Assembly (NCBI RefSeq): GCF_900240845.1
Contig: NZ_OERU01000002.1
Span: forward strand, 130,938-194,937
Length of the DNA: 64,000 nt
Direction of reading: 5' to 3'
Origin: Peptostreptococcus faecalis
GTDB taxonomy: Bacteria > Bacillota > Clostridia > Peptostreptococcales > Peptostreptococcaceae
This document shows, piece after piece, positions 54,889 through 63,367 of this stretch. The translations under genes were made by a program, and so were the position numbers. How positions within the stretch are numbered: the stretch's first letter is position 1; each line of letters starts with the position of its first letter. The notes under the pieces are model-generated. The model was not told where the DNA came from and did not search any database. It saw only the letters and a program-made list of their open reading frames with translations.

Positions 54889-56232
54889 ATGGATTCAGAT
54901 CCGAGCGCCCAAATTTTACCTAAAATTTTATTATTATTAGTGTTGACATTGATAAATGCTTTTTTCGCTGCCAGTGAAATTGCAATAGTATCAGTAAACA
55001 AAAACAAAATTCAAAAACTTTCAGAGGATGGAGATAAAAGAGCTAAATTAGTTGAAAAATTAATTTCAGAACCTACTAATTTTCTTTCTACAATACAGGT
55101 AGCAATAACACTTGCAGGATTATTCTCATCAGCCATAGCTGCTAAAGAGCTTTCTGCACCTTTTGCAAAAATACTTGAAAGTATAGGTACTCCATTTAGT
55201 GATACAGTGTCTTTTGTTTCGATTACTATAATACTAGCATTTTTTAACTTAGTATTTGGGGAGTTAGTTCCTAAACGTATTGCGTTGGTTAAAGCGGAAG
55301 CAATGTCTTTATTTGTAGTAAGACCTATAAGATTTATAGGAAAAATTTCGTTTCCATTCGTAAAATTACTGTCATTTTCTACATCACTAGTCTTAAGATT
55401 ATTTGGAATCAATAGTGAGAACTTAGAAGAAGACGTATCAGAAGAAGAAATTAGATCTATGTTAGCTTCTGCAAAGAAAAGCGGTACTTTTAATGAAACA
55501 GAACATGAAATGTTAGAAGGTGTATTCGAATTTAATGATATATTAGCACATGAAATAATGACTCCGCGTACAGATGTGTGTGCAATTGATATTGATGAAC
55601 CATTAGAAGAGAGTTTAAAAGAAATAATGGAGATGAAACACTCGCGTATACCAGTGTATGAAGATAGTATAGACAATATAATCGGTATATTGTATATAAA
55701 AGACTTCATAAAAGAAGCTTATAAAGTTGGATTTAACAATGTTAACGTTAGATCTGTTTTAAGAGATGCCTTCTTTATACCTGAGAGTAAAAATATAGAT
55801 ATTTTATTCAAAGAATTACAATCTAATCGCAAGCATATAGCTATACTTGTAGATGAATATGGCGGATTTAGCGGTATTGTAACTATGGAAGACCTGGTAG
55901 AAGAAATAATGGGTAATATACAAGATGAATTTGATGAAGAAGAAATAGATTTTCAAAAAATAGATGACTTAAACTATATATTATCTGGATCATATGAAAT
56001 AACTGATCTAAATGAAGAGTTTGAATTAGAATTATCAGAAGAAGAACATGAAACAATCAGTGGATTTTTAATAAATGAATTAGGATATATACCTAAAGAT
56101 GGAGAAAAACCATTTATAAAGACTGATAATGCAGAGTTTTATGTGTTAAGGGTATCTAATCATAGAATTCAAAAGGTTAAGATGCATTTACTTCCTAAAG
56201 AAGATGAAGAATCAGATGAATCAGAAGAATAG
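54889..56232 (+). CDS. CNNM/CorC (hemolysin C) family protein
   Basis: 447 residues: DUF21 membrane domain with four helices (about 1-190), two CBS domains (about 210-335, with IMTPRTDVCAIDIDEPLEESL and HSRIPVYEDSIDNIIGILYIKDF in short blocks) and a C-terminal CorC_HlyC domain. The end is acidic (PKEDEESDESEE). Relatives export magnesium or cobalt or regulate divalent-cation transport. There is no toxin evidence despite the family name. It has its own promoter and terminator. Confidence 0.93.
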   Translation: MDSDPSAQILPKILLLLVLTLINAFFAASEIAIVSVNKNKIQKLSEDGDKRAKLVEKLISEPTNFLSTIQVAITLAGLFSSAIAAKELSAPFAKILESIGTPFSDTVSFVSITIILAFFNLVFGELVPKRIALVKAEAMSLFVVRPIRFIGKISFPFVKLLSFSTSLVLRLFGINSENLEEDVSEEEIRSMLASAKKSGTFNETEHEMLEGVFEFNDILAHEIMTPRTDVCAIDIDEPLEESLKEIMEMKHSRIPVYEDSIDNIIGILYIKDFIKEAYKVGFNNVNVRSVLRDAFFIPESKNIDILFKELQSNRKHIAILVDEYGGFSGIVTMEDLVEEIMGNIQDEFDEEEIDFQKIDDLNYILSGSYEITDLNEEFELELSEEEHETISGFLINELGYIPKDGEKPFIKTDNAEFYVLRVSNHRIQKVKMHLLPKEDEESDESEE

Positions 56233-56288
56233 TAAACTCAATAGTATTAAGTGAAATAAAACTAAATATAATATAATAAAATTGAAGT

Positions 56289-56326
56289 AAAAAATAGCGA
56301 TATATGTGTATCGCTATTTTATTTTG
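56289..56326 (+). terminator. Terminator of the CNNM/CorC gene
   Basis: 12-bp stem AAAATAGCGATA/TATCGCTATTTT with T-rich tail. Confidence 0.85.
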
Positions 56327-56421
56327 TGTTATAATACTAAAATGCTTATATTTAGTTAATATTAATTTTTAATTAGTTAAATAAGTAATATATTTAAATA
56401 CAAAGAAAAGGATGTGGTAAA

Positions 56422-57306
56422 TTGAATAAAGTAAAAAATACTCAAAGATTAAAAGAATTGCTTTATGTTACAATAGGAGCTTTGTTACTTGGAATATCCA
56501 TTAACTCAATATTGTTGCAAAATAAGATTGTAGCAGGTGGCGCAAATGGAGTCAGCATAATATTAAATAATTTATTTGAATGGAATGTAGCAATTATTTT
56601 ATACTCAATAAATATTCCTCTTTTGATAATTTGTTATTTCTTATTAGGAAAAGAAGTTTTTTTAAAAACGGTATATGGTAGTATGATATATCCATTTTTT
56701 GTAGGTATTACAGCAAGTGTGCCAATTTTGACTAATAACCTATTACTGGGTGCTATTTATGGAGGAGTTACTACTGGAGTGGGATTGGGTCTAGTATTCT
56801 GGGGAAATGCATCTACTGGAGGAACGGCTATTTTAGCACAAATATTGAATAAATATTTTCATATTTCCTTAGGGCTAGCTATATTTATATTAGACAGTGT
56901 AATAATTATGACTGCAATGTTGGTATTTAATACAAACTTAGTATTATATTCGCTGATTTGTCTATTTATAATTGGACGTGTAATAGATATGGTTCAAGTA
57001 GGATTTATAAGGTCAAAAACGATACTTATAATTTCAGAAAAATATATGGTCATTAACGAAATGCTGATTAGAGATCAGAATAAAGGTACTACTCTTATTC
57101 CAATGCAAGGTGGATATGCTAATAACAAGAGCAAAATGATAATGGCAGTTATATATGATAAAGATTTCCACAAGATAAAAGAATCTATATTGGATATAGA
57201 TGAGATGGCATTCATTGTAGCTCTCAATGCTAGTGAAGTAAGTGGTAGAGGATTTAGCTTGAAAAAGATTACTGAAAACTATGGTGTAGAAAGCAATTCA
57301 ATATAA
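56422..57306 (+). CDS. YitT family membrane protein
   Basis: 294 residues. Membrane part of about five helices (PF02588) with NKIVAGGANGVSIILN and GNASTGGTAILAQILNKYFH, and a C-terminal DUF2179 domain (KTILIISEKYMVINEML, GRGFSLKKI). The start is TTG 56422-56424 after AAAGGATGTGG. Function not settled in the family. Confidence 0.88.
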   Translation: MNKVKNTQRLKELLYVTIGALLLGISINSILLQNKIVAGGANGVSIILNNLFEWNVAIILYSINIPLLIICYFLLGKEVFLKTVYGSMIYPFFVGITASVPILTNNLLLGAIYGGVTTGVGLGLVFWGNASTGGTAILAQILNKYFHISLGLAIFILDSVIIMTAMLVFNTNLVLYSLICLFIIGRVIDMVQVGFIRSKTILIISEKYMVINEMLIRDQNKGTTLIPMQGGYANNKSKMIMAVIYDKDFHKIKESILDIDEMAFIVALNASEVSGRGFSLKKITENYGVESNSI

Positions 57307-57453
57307 AATGGATAAAACATAAGTAATTATAAATATTAAAAAACATTTATATTGTAGTAAAATATATGTATAAATATTTGATTAATATTAAGAATAGTGT
57401 ATTATTAATATAGTGTTATTTTAAAATATACTTTATAAAAGTGGAGAGTACTT

Positions 57454-58350
57454 ATGAACAAAAATAAAATAAAAAAAATTATTATTCCTGTAGCAAATGT
57501 ATACAATAAAATATATTTAAATTCTTATTATAAAAAAAATAAAATAAATCATAACTATGAGTTGTTAGATTTGAATATGAAAAATAAAAATATATTAGTT
57601 ATGTCTCCTCATCAAGATGATGAAATAATAGGTCTTGGTGGAACTTTAGCTAGACTTTCTGAAAATAATAATATAACAGTTCTGTTTTTAACGGATGGTT
57701 CACTTATTAGCTATGAAAATTTTCCTAAAAAGATATCTGCTATAAGAAAGAAAGAGTCTGATGAAGTCTCAAGCATTTTAGGAACAAATACTTCAACATT
57801 GAATTTTACAAATACAACATTAGATATCGAAAGAAAAAAATTAGAAAATAGTATAGAGTCTATGCTAAAAGATAATAAATTTGATATTATTTTTACTCCG
57901 TCAGTAACAGATTGTACGAGTGATCATAGAGAAACAAGTTTTGCATTATTAAATGTATTAAAATCTAATAAAGGTGATTATTTAGAATTATATTTTTATG
58001 AAATAAATAATAGCTTACAGGCAGGTTCAATTAATTGTATATCATCATTAAATATAAATGATATAATGAGTAAAAGAAAATTACTAGATATTTATAGGAG
58101 TCAAAAATATATAGATTTCTCTATAATTTGCATAAATGATAGAGAAAAAAGAAAAATGTTTAGAAATAATTGCTATGCTGTTGAAATATTTCATAAGTTG
58201 GATTTTGAAAATATGCGAAGTATAATAGAAAAAGAAAAAAAATGTAAAGAGTTTGAAAATATGAAAACAACAACATCTTCTATTAGACTTAAAAAAAATA
58301 TGGAATATAATTTATCTTATAGAGAAAAAATTGAGAGTATATTTAGATGA
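57454..58350 (+). CDS. PIG-L family N-acetyl-sugar deacetylase
   Basis: 298 residues. The zinc motif MSPHQDDEIIGLGG is the PIG-L H-P-x-DDE type, and TDCTSDHRETSFALL holds the later H-x-x-H-like residue pair. LFLTDGSL is also typical. These LmbE-like proteins remove acetyl from GlcNAc-linked compounds, as MshB and BshB do in mycothiol and bacillithiol synthesis. It lies 19 bp before an ATP-grasp ligase gene. The C-terminal 70 residues are charged and helix-rich. Substrate unknown; see the paired finding. Confidence 0.87.
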   Translation: MNKNKIKKIIIPVANVYNKIYLNSYYKKNKINHNYELLDLNMKNKNILVMSPHQDDEIIGLGGTLARLSENNNITVLFLTDGSLISYENFPKKISAIRKKESDEVSSILGTNTSTLNFTNTTLDIERKKLENSIESMLKDNKFDIIFTPSVTDCTSDHRETSFALLNVLKSNKGDYLELYFYEINNSLQAGSINCISSLNINDIMSKRKLLDIYRSQKYIDFSIICINDREKRKMFRNNCYAVEIFHKLDFENMRSIIEKEKKCKEFENMKTTTSSIRLKKNMEYNLSYREKIESIFR

Positions 58351-58369
58351 ATAGAAAGCGGTATTGAAT

Positions 58370-59572
58370 ATGAGAGAAGTAGAAGAAAATTATTCATGTG
58401 TTGTCCTAATGGGAAGTTTAGGGGCTTTAGCAACTGTTAGAAATTTAGTAGAACACAATATGAATGTAACAGGTGTATCTAAGAGAAACTACCTATTAAA
58501 GACAAAAATGAATAATTCTATATTGATAAAAAATAATAATGAAATAACAAAAATTTTAAAAGAAATTAGCGAAAGAAATCACTCTAAAATTATTGTGTTT
58601 ACAGATAGTGATGAATATGTAGAATATTTATTAAATAATAAAAAAACATTGAGTGAATATTGTTTGATACCATATTCAAGTGATGCGAGTATTACAGAAT
58701 CTCTAATGAATAAATCACTACTCTATAAGGTAGCAAATGAGCTATCTATTGATATTCCTAAGACTTATTCAATATCAGATATTAATGAACTTACTCGAGT
58801 AGTTGAAAAACTAGCGTTTCCTGTACTTGTTAAACCTTCGAAACAAGTGAGTGAAATAAATGAAAAAGTTATACTTTGCGATACTTTTCAAGAGCTTGAG
58901 GATGCCTTTCTAAAATATAATAAATATGTAGAGACTCTAGTAATTCAAGAATATATTAAAGGAACAATAGAAAATCAGTACTGTGTAACTACATTTACAG
59001 ATAAAAATATGAATGTACATATTGCCAATATTGTAAGAAAAAAAAGACAGTATCCAAGTTTGTTTGGAATGGGTAGTTGTCATATTATTTGTTATAATAA
59101 AGATATCTTAGATATTGCGTATAAAATTCTTAAAAACTCAAAATATGAAGGAATATCTATGATGGAATTTAAATATTCATCTTTAGAAAATAAATATTAT
59201 CTAATTGAAATAAATTGTAGACTACCTATTGAAATGCAATTAAACAATGTTGTTAATAAGGAATTTCTATATAACGTTTATAAATATTATACGACTAATG
59301 AAAATATTAGTTTTTTAAATGAAGAGCAAGTAGAAAATGAAATGAAACATGAGATAGCATGGGTAAATGCTTCATATGATATTAGAGCTTGTAGACAAGA
59401 AAAAGTTAATTTCTTGAAAGAATATTATTTTTATAGTAAAAATAAACAACTTTGTTGGAGTATACTTTCTAGACGAGATAAAAAGTTTTTTATTTATTAT
59501 ATTTGCTATTTATCAAAAAAAATATTCAAAAAAGTATTTAGAAAATTAAAATATACAAATATTTTAATATAG
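58370..59572 (+). CDS. ATP-grasp ligase
   Basis: 400 residues. The fold order is recognisable: an N-terminal Rossmann-like part (VVLMGSLGALATVRNLVEHN), the central ATP-binding loop with FPVLVKPSKQVSEINEKV (the Lys and the grasp lid), VIQEYIKGTIENQYCVTTF, and a metal-site Glu/Asn region (YLIEINCRLPIEMQL). The end is basic with a hydrophobic piece (FFIYYICYLSKKIFKKVF). ATP-grasp enzymes join a carboxylate to an amine or similar. Its deacetylase neighbour would supply an amine. ATG 58370 is preferred to TTG 58364. Confidence 0.85.
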   Translation: MREVEENYSCVVLMGSLGALATVRNLVEHNMNVTGVSKRNYLLKTKMNNSILIKNNNEITKILKEISERNHSKIIVFTDSDEYVEYLLNNKKTLSEYCLIPYSSDASITESLMNKSLLYKVANELSIDIPKTYSISDINELTRVVEKLAFPVLVKPSKQVSEINEKVILCDTFQELEDAFLKYNKYVETLVIQEYIKGTIENQYCVTTFTDKNMNVHIANIVRKKRQYPSLFGMGSCHIICYNKDILDIAYKILKNSKYEGISMMEFKYSSLENKYYLIEINCRLPIEMQLNNVVNKEFLYNVYKYYTTNENISFLNEEQVENEMKHEIAWVNASYDIRACRQEKVNFLKEYYFYSKNKQLCWSILSRRDKKFFIYYICYLSKKIFKKVFRKLKYTNILI

Positions 59573-59609
59573 GGATATAGCTGTAAATAAAATATTATAC
59601 TATAAATTG

Positions 59610-59660
59610 AAGTGCGCGCTAAAAGTAAAATGTAAACAAAATTTTGGGCGCACTTTTTTG
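59610..59660 (+). terminator. Terminator of the deacetylase/ATP-grasp unit
   Basis: 8-bp GC-rich stem AAGTGCGC/GCGCACTT with a long A-rich loop, then TTTTTTG. Confidence 0.75.
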
Positions 59661-59693
59661 TACTTAATAATTTATTTTGTACTTAATAATTTA
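59656..59693. repeat. Perfect 19-bp tandem repeat
   Basis: ttttgtacttaataattta occurs twice in a row (59656-59674, 59675-59693), right after the terminator. Probably slippage in AT-rich DNA. Confidence 0.8.
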
Positions 59694-59847
59694 TAAAGAA
59701 TAAAGGTAATATGATCAATTTAATATAAAAAGATGTTAATGTATACTATGTAAAGTGAATTTATCATTAAAAAACATTAAAATATAAGTACTTTTGCTAA
59801 CGCAAGATATATAAAGTTAGCTATTATATTTTTGAGGAGGTTAACAA

Positions 59848-60432
59848 GTGAATCCTAACGAACAGATAAAATTTAAAAGAAAAGAATTAAATTTATCGCA
59901 AGAAGAATTGGCCGAAAAATTGTTTGTTTCCCGTCAAACAGTATCAAATTGGGAAAATGGAAGAAGTTTTCCTGATGTTCAAAATTTAATAGCATTAAGT
60001 ATTCTTTATGGAATATCTTTAGACGAATTAGTGAAAGGAGATTTGAAAGAAATGAAAAAAAGTATTTCTGATTCAGAAATTAATAAGTATATAAAAATTA
60101 TGATTATTTTCATGTTATTAGCGATGATTTCTGTTGGACCTTCTATATATTATTTAGAAGGATACTGGAGTTTTATTCCGATGGGATTTCTATGGGCAAT
60201 TGCTTTTTACGCGTCACGAAAAGTAGAAAAATTAAAAACATTAAATAATATTGATGAATACAAAGAGTTAATAGCTCTTTTAGAAAATAAAAGTGTAGGA
60301 GAAATTAACAGCGAAAATAATAAATTGAAATTGTATTCTTATAAGATACTAACGCCAATTTTAGTAAGCTTGATTTTTGCTCTTATGGCAATAGGGTCTT
60401 ATGGAGCTATGAAAATATTTTTTAAACCTTAA
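59848..60432 (+). CDS. XRE-family regulator with membrane helices
   Basis: 194 residues. HTH_3 domain at residues about 5-62 (FKRKELNLSQEELAEKLFVSRQTVSNWENG), then two or four membrane helices (MIIFMLLAMISVGPSIY; ALMAIGSYGAMKIFF). The start is GTG after GAGGAGG. Such one-component membrane regulators usually control nearby genes. No obvious target was found. It is followed by a two-way terminator. Confidence 0.85.
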   Translation: MNPNEQIKFKRKELNLSQEELAEKLFVSRQTVSNWENGRSFPDVQNLIALSILYGISLDELVKGDLKEMKKSISDSEINKYIKIMIIFMLLAMISVGPSIYYLEGYWSFIPMGFLWAIAFYASRKVEKLKTLNNIDEYKELIALLENKSVGEINSENNKLKLYSYKILTPILVSLIFALMAIGSYGAMKIFFKP

Positions 60433-60462
60433 AATTTTTTTGATACGTTATAGGAAGAATAC

Positions 60463-60502
60463 AATAAATAACCCCACCGCATATGAGGTGGGGTTATTTA
60501 TA
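60463..60502. terminator. Two-way terminator
   Basis: 13-bp stem AAATAACCCCACC/GGTGGGGTTATTT between convergent genes. Confidence 0.9.
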
Positions 60503-60507
60503 TGTCT

Positions 60508-60903
60508 CTATAATAATTCTACATCTACTTTTTTGCCACTCATTTCATAGCATTTTAATACAGGGTTATTAATGCAGAATATTTCAAATTTACCATCTCC
60601 AACACTGTAAAGGTTTGCTAAATCAGGCATAACTTCTAGTGCTTTTTTTTGTGAATCTTCAGTAGTAATAAACTCTACAGTACCAGTAATTCTTAGCGTG
60701 TTAAGGTTTTTGTCTACTGCGCAAACTTCTACCTTAGGATTTTTTTGCATTTGAGCATACATTTTTTTCCTGTTGTCTGTACAAAAAGAAATCTTACCAT
60801 TATAATCCATTACAAAGCCAAGTGCCCTTACATGAGGTTGATCACCTTCTACCGTTGATAAATAATAAATTTTTGCACTATTTAAAAAATCCAATACTTT
60901 CAT
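60508..60903 (-). CDS. Pyridoxamine 5'-phosphate oxidase family flavoprotein
   Basis: 131 residues. The split-barrel fold starts VLDFLNSAKIYYLSTVEGDQP, typical of FMN-binding PF01243 members, with VRALGFVMDYNGKISFCTDN and RKKMYAQMQKNPKVEVCAV following. It is likely a small flavin reductase or a heme/F420-like binding protein. It is divergent from an HxlR regulator, which may control it. Confidence 0.85.
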   Translation of the reverse strand: MKVLDFLNSAKIYYLSTVEGDQPHVRALGFVMDYNGKISFCTDNRKKMYAQMQKNPKVEVCAVDKNLNTLRITGTVEFITTEDSQKKALEVMPDLANLYSVGDGKFEIFCINNPVLKCYEMSGKKVDVELL

Positions 60904-60939
60904 TCTAACACCTCCATATTAAAATATACTTTTAATTGT

Positions 60940-60968
60940 TTGTAAAAACATAAATCTGTTGATATAAT
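60940..60968 (+). promoter_or_regulatory. HxlR gene promoter
   Basis: TTGTAA (60940-60945), 17-bp spacer, TATAAT (60963-60968). Confidence 0.65.
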
Positions 60969-60999
60969 TATAATACAAGGTAGATAAAATGCAAGTAAG

Positions 61000-61030
61000 C
61001 AGTTTTTTAATACTTGATATTAAAAAACTG
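61000..61030. promoter_or_regulatory. 13-bp inverted repeat, likely operator
   Basis: CAGTTTTTTAATA (61000-61012), 5-bp gap, TATTAAAAAACTG (61018-61030), perfect arms. It lies between the promoter and the ribosome site of the HxlR gene, where an autoregulatory operator or RNA hairpin would sit. Confidence 0.6.
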
Positions 61031-61061
61031 AGTAAAGGAGTATTTTTAGGGAGATTTTATT

Positions 61062-61445
61062 ATGGAATCTAAAGAAGAGACACATAAACTATATGACGAA
61101 GAATCTATGTTTTGTCCTATATTGAATGTAGTTGGGGCTATTGGTGGAAAATGGAAACTTCCCATATTATGTATACTCGCAGCAAATGAGTCGCAGAGAT
61201 ATGGAGTTTTAAAAAGAAAGTTGGAAAAAATAACAAATACAATGTTATCTCAGTCGTTGAAAGAGTTAGAAAAAGATCTTTTAGTTAGCAGAATCCAATA
61301 TAACGAGATTCCACCTAGAGTAGAGTATTCTCTCACAGATAGGGGGAAAAGCCTTGTTCCGATATTGGAAAAATTAGTTAATTGGGGTATTGAAAATATA
61401 GAACAAGGCATAAATAGAAATTTGAAATGCAGAAATTGCAGATAA
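61062..61445 (+). CDS. HxlR-family transcriptional regulator
   Basis: 127 residues. CPILNVVGAIGGKWKLPILC is the HxlR signature (Cys-Pro then GGKW), followed by the winged HTH with YGVLKRKLEKITNTMLSQSLKELE and PRVEYSLTDRG. The conserved Cys near position 18 can sense oxidants or electrophiles in some relatives. Divergent from a flavoprotein gene, and 20 bp before a membrane protein gene; both are possible targets. Confidence 0.92.
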   Translation: MESKEETHKLYDEESMFCPILNVVGAIGGKWKLPILCILAANESQRYGVLKRKLEKITNTMLSQSLKELEKDLLVSRIQYNEIPPRVEYSLTDRGKSLVPILEKLVNWGIENIEQGINRNLKCRNCR

Positions 61446-61465
61446 AAATAAAGGAGGAAATTATA

Positions 61466-62167
61466 TTGAAAGAAATGTTCGTCTCGCTAGTAACTATAAC
61501 GTTTTTATTAAATATTTATTCTTTAATTACTATACTAGTTAGACCAAAAATATTTGGAGTTAAACTGTTTCGACCAATGATTTGGAATTTTAAACTTTCA
61601 GTATTACCGTTAATAGTTTTGTTAATAACTATTGTAATTACATTTTTAACAAGGATTATGGTCGCTTATGGTAATCTGAATTTTATGTACTATGTAGGAA
61701 ATTATATATATTTTATAGGACTTTTATTTTGGTTGTTGCTTTTACCTAATTCAGGATATTTAATAACAGAGCTTAATTTAACACATAGAGAAATGGATGA
61801 AAAGGAAGTACCTATTTGGTATGATATAGTATCGATTTTATCATTTTCCTTATCTGGAATATTAAATACAATTTTAAATATAGTAGCAGTACAAAGTCTT
61901 TTTTTAATCATTATGTATCAAAGGACAATACATAAAGATTATTTATTTTTAAGCGCGTTGGTTTTAATGCTGCTTATATCAACAGGAATATACATGGGAA
62001 GAGAAATAAGGTTTAATTCATGGGATGTTATTCATATAAAATCATTTTTTAGTAAGTTGAAAAATCATTTCATAATAAAAGGAAAGATAAAAAATTATTT
62101 ACTCTTTATAACATTTCATAGTGTATTTTTTATGATAATATATATGACTTTTATATCACTAATATAA
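61466..62167 (+). CDS. Membrane protein, 233 residues
   Basis: Six predicted helices with short loops. The TTG at 61466-61468 follows AAAGGAGG by 8 nt, so I choose it over the ATG nine bases later. No family is recognised. It directly follows the HxlR gene and probably shares its transcript, so it may be regulated by it. Confidence 0.7.
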   Translation: MKEMFVSLVTITFLLNIYSLITILVRPKIFGVKLFRPMIWNFKLSVLPLIVLLITIVITFLTRIMVAYGNLNFMYYVGNYIYFIGLLFWLLLLPNSGYLITELNLTHREMDEKEVPIWYDIVSILSFSLSGILNTILNIVAVQSLFLIIMYQRTIHKDYLFLSALVLMLLISTGIYMGREIRFNSWDVIHIKSFFSKLKNHFIIKGKIKNYLLFITFHSVFFMIIYMTFISLI

Positions 62168-62226
62168 TAAATAAAAAATTAAAAATAGAGGAAATATGTA
62201 GTAAAAATCAATAAATTACAGTTACT

Positions 62227-62275
62227 ATAAAAACCCTGCAAATTGTTTTGTTATAACAATTTGCAGGGTTTTTAT
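62227..62275. terminator. Two-way terminator, 21-bp perfect stem
   Basis: Arms 62227-62247 and 62255-62275 pair exactly (core AAAAACCCTGCAAATTGTT), between convergent genes. Confidence 0.92.
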
Positions 62276-62313
62276 TATTTCATTTAATAAAATTAATATC
62301 TTCTATAGTATCT

Positions 62314-63114
62314 TTATTTAGCTTGCATAAAATAAGAGATAATATAGAATGCATATATATGAGCTGGATAAAATACATAGAATAGATATTTGAATCCTTT
62401 TCTACCAGGCTGTCCGTTGTACATTAAAAGAGGTATAATAGCCAATATCATAAGAGGCTGGATTAATTGTCCTGACATGAATGAAAGTATTGAAACAATA
62501 GCCATAGGAATAACTATTCTTATAAATTTGCCATATTTTCTTAAAAAGTAAAAAGATAGCGCTAGTAAAATAAACATATATCCACCTTCAGTTGATAAAA
62601 TATTAGGGAATATTATAAATAATATTCTCCCAACATCAGGATTAGTAGGTAGAATCATTAATGTTATAAAAGATATGGATATTTGTAGTACAAATAAACC
62701 AATTCCCATAAGTAACTGTGATATTTTCTTATTTTTCACACCGCTAATAATATTGTCTATCACCCACATAAAAAATATAGATAAAAATATAGTAGAAAAA
62801 ATATTATTAAGCAGTACGATCTCTGACTTGAAAGTATCTTGAATAACTATGGAAAGCAGTCCCATGATTATTGAAGCAACCCACAATCTAAGCATATACT
62901 TGAATTTATTCCTTGTATGATAGAATCCTTCCGCTGATAGAAATAAAAATATAGGTGCAACAGGTCTCCCTAACATATTAAACCACTGCGGAACACCAAA
63001 CATATAAAACATTTGATGTATATGATCAAATACCATCAGAATAAGTCCTAGTATTTTAAGTTGGAACGCATTGATTCCAGCAAATTTATTGCTAGTAATA
63101 TTATTATTTTTCAT
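62314..63114 (-). CDS. TraX family membrane protein
   Basis: 266 residues with eight or nine helices. INAFQLKILGLILMVFDHIHQM and LGRPVAPIFLFLSAEGFYHT match PF05857 TraX-like proteins, related to acyltransferase 3. The TraX of the F plasmid acetylates pilin; chromosomal relatives are probably O- or N-acyltransferases of surface components. AAAGGAG precedes the ATG. No conjugation genes were found nearby. Confidence 0.85.
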   Translation of the reverse strand: MKNNNITSNKFAGINAFQLKILGLILMVFDHIHQMFYMFGVPQWFNMLGRPVAPIFLFLSAEGFYHTRNKFKYMLRLWVASIIMGLLSIVIQDTFKSEIVLLNNIFSTIFLSIFFMWVIDNIISGVKNKKISQLLMGIGLFVLQISISFITLMILPTNPDVGRILFIIFPNILSTEGGYMFILLALSFYFLRKYGKFIRIVIPMAIVSILSFMSGQLIQPLMILAIIPLLMYNGQPGRKGFKYLFYVFYPAHIYAFYIISYFMQAK

Positions 63115-63367
63115 ATAAATAACTCCTTTTTAATTTAATCATCAAAAATTATAGCAGAAAAGCAATTTTTAGTATATTTTTTTTATAAAATATTATAATT
63201 TATTTATAAAATCTTAATATAGTTTTAAAATAAAGATGCATATGATATATAAATGTTAGAAGTAGCCTTTAAGAGGGTATAAAATATGTAATTTATACAT
63301 AATTTTTACCTTTATAAAATGGTTATTTAATATGTTGTAAATATTAACATGAGGGAGGAATAGTTAT

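Noticed and set aside
59656-59693. CRISPR-like repeat
   Set aside because: Two adjacent 19-bp copies without spacers; an AT-rich tandem duplication only.
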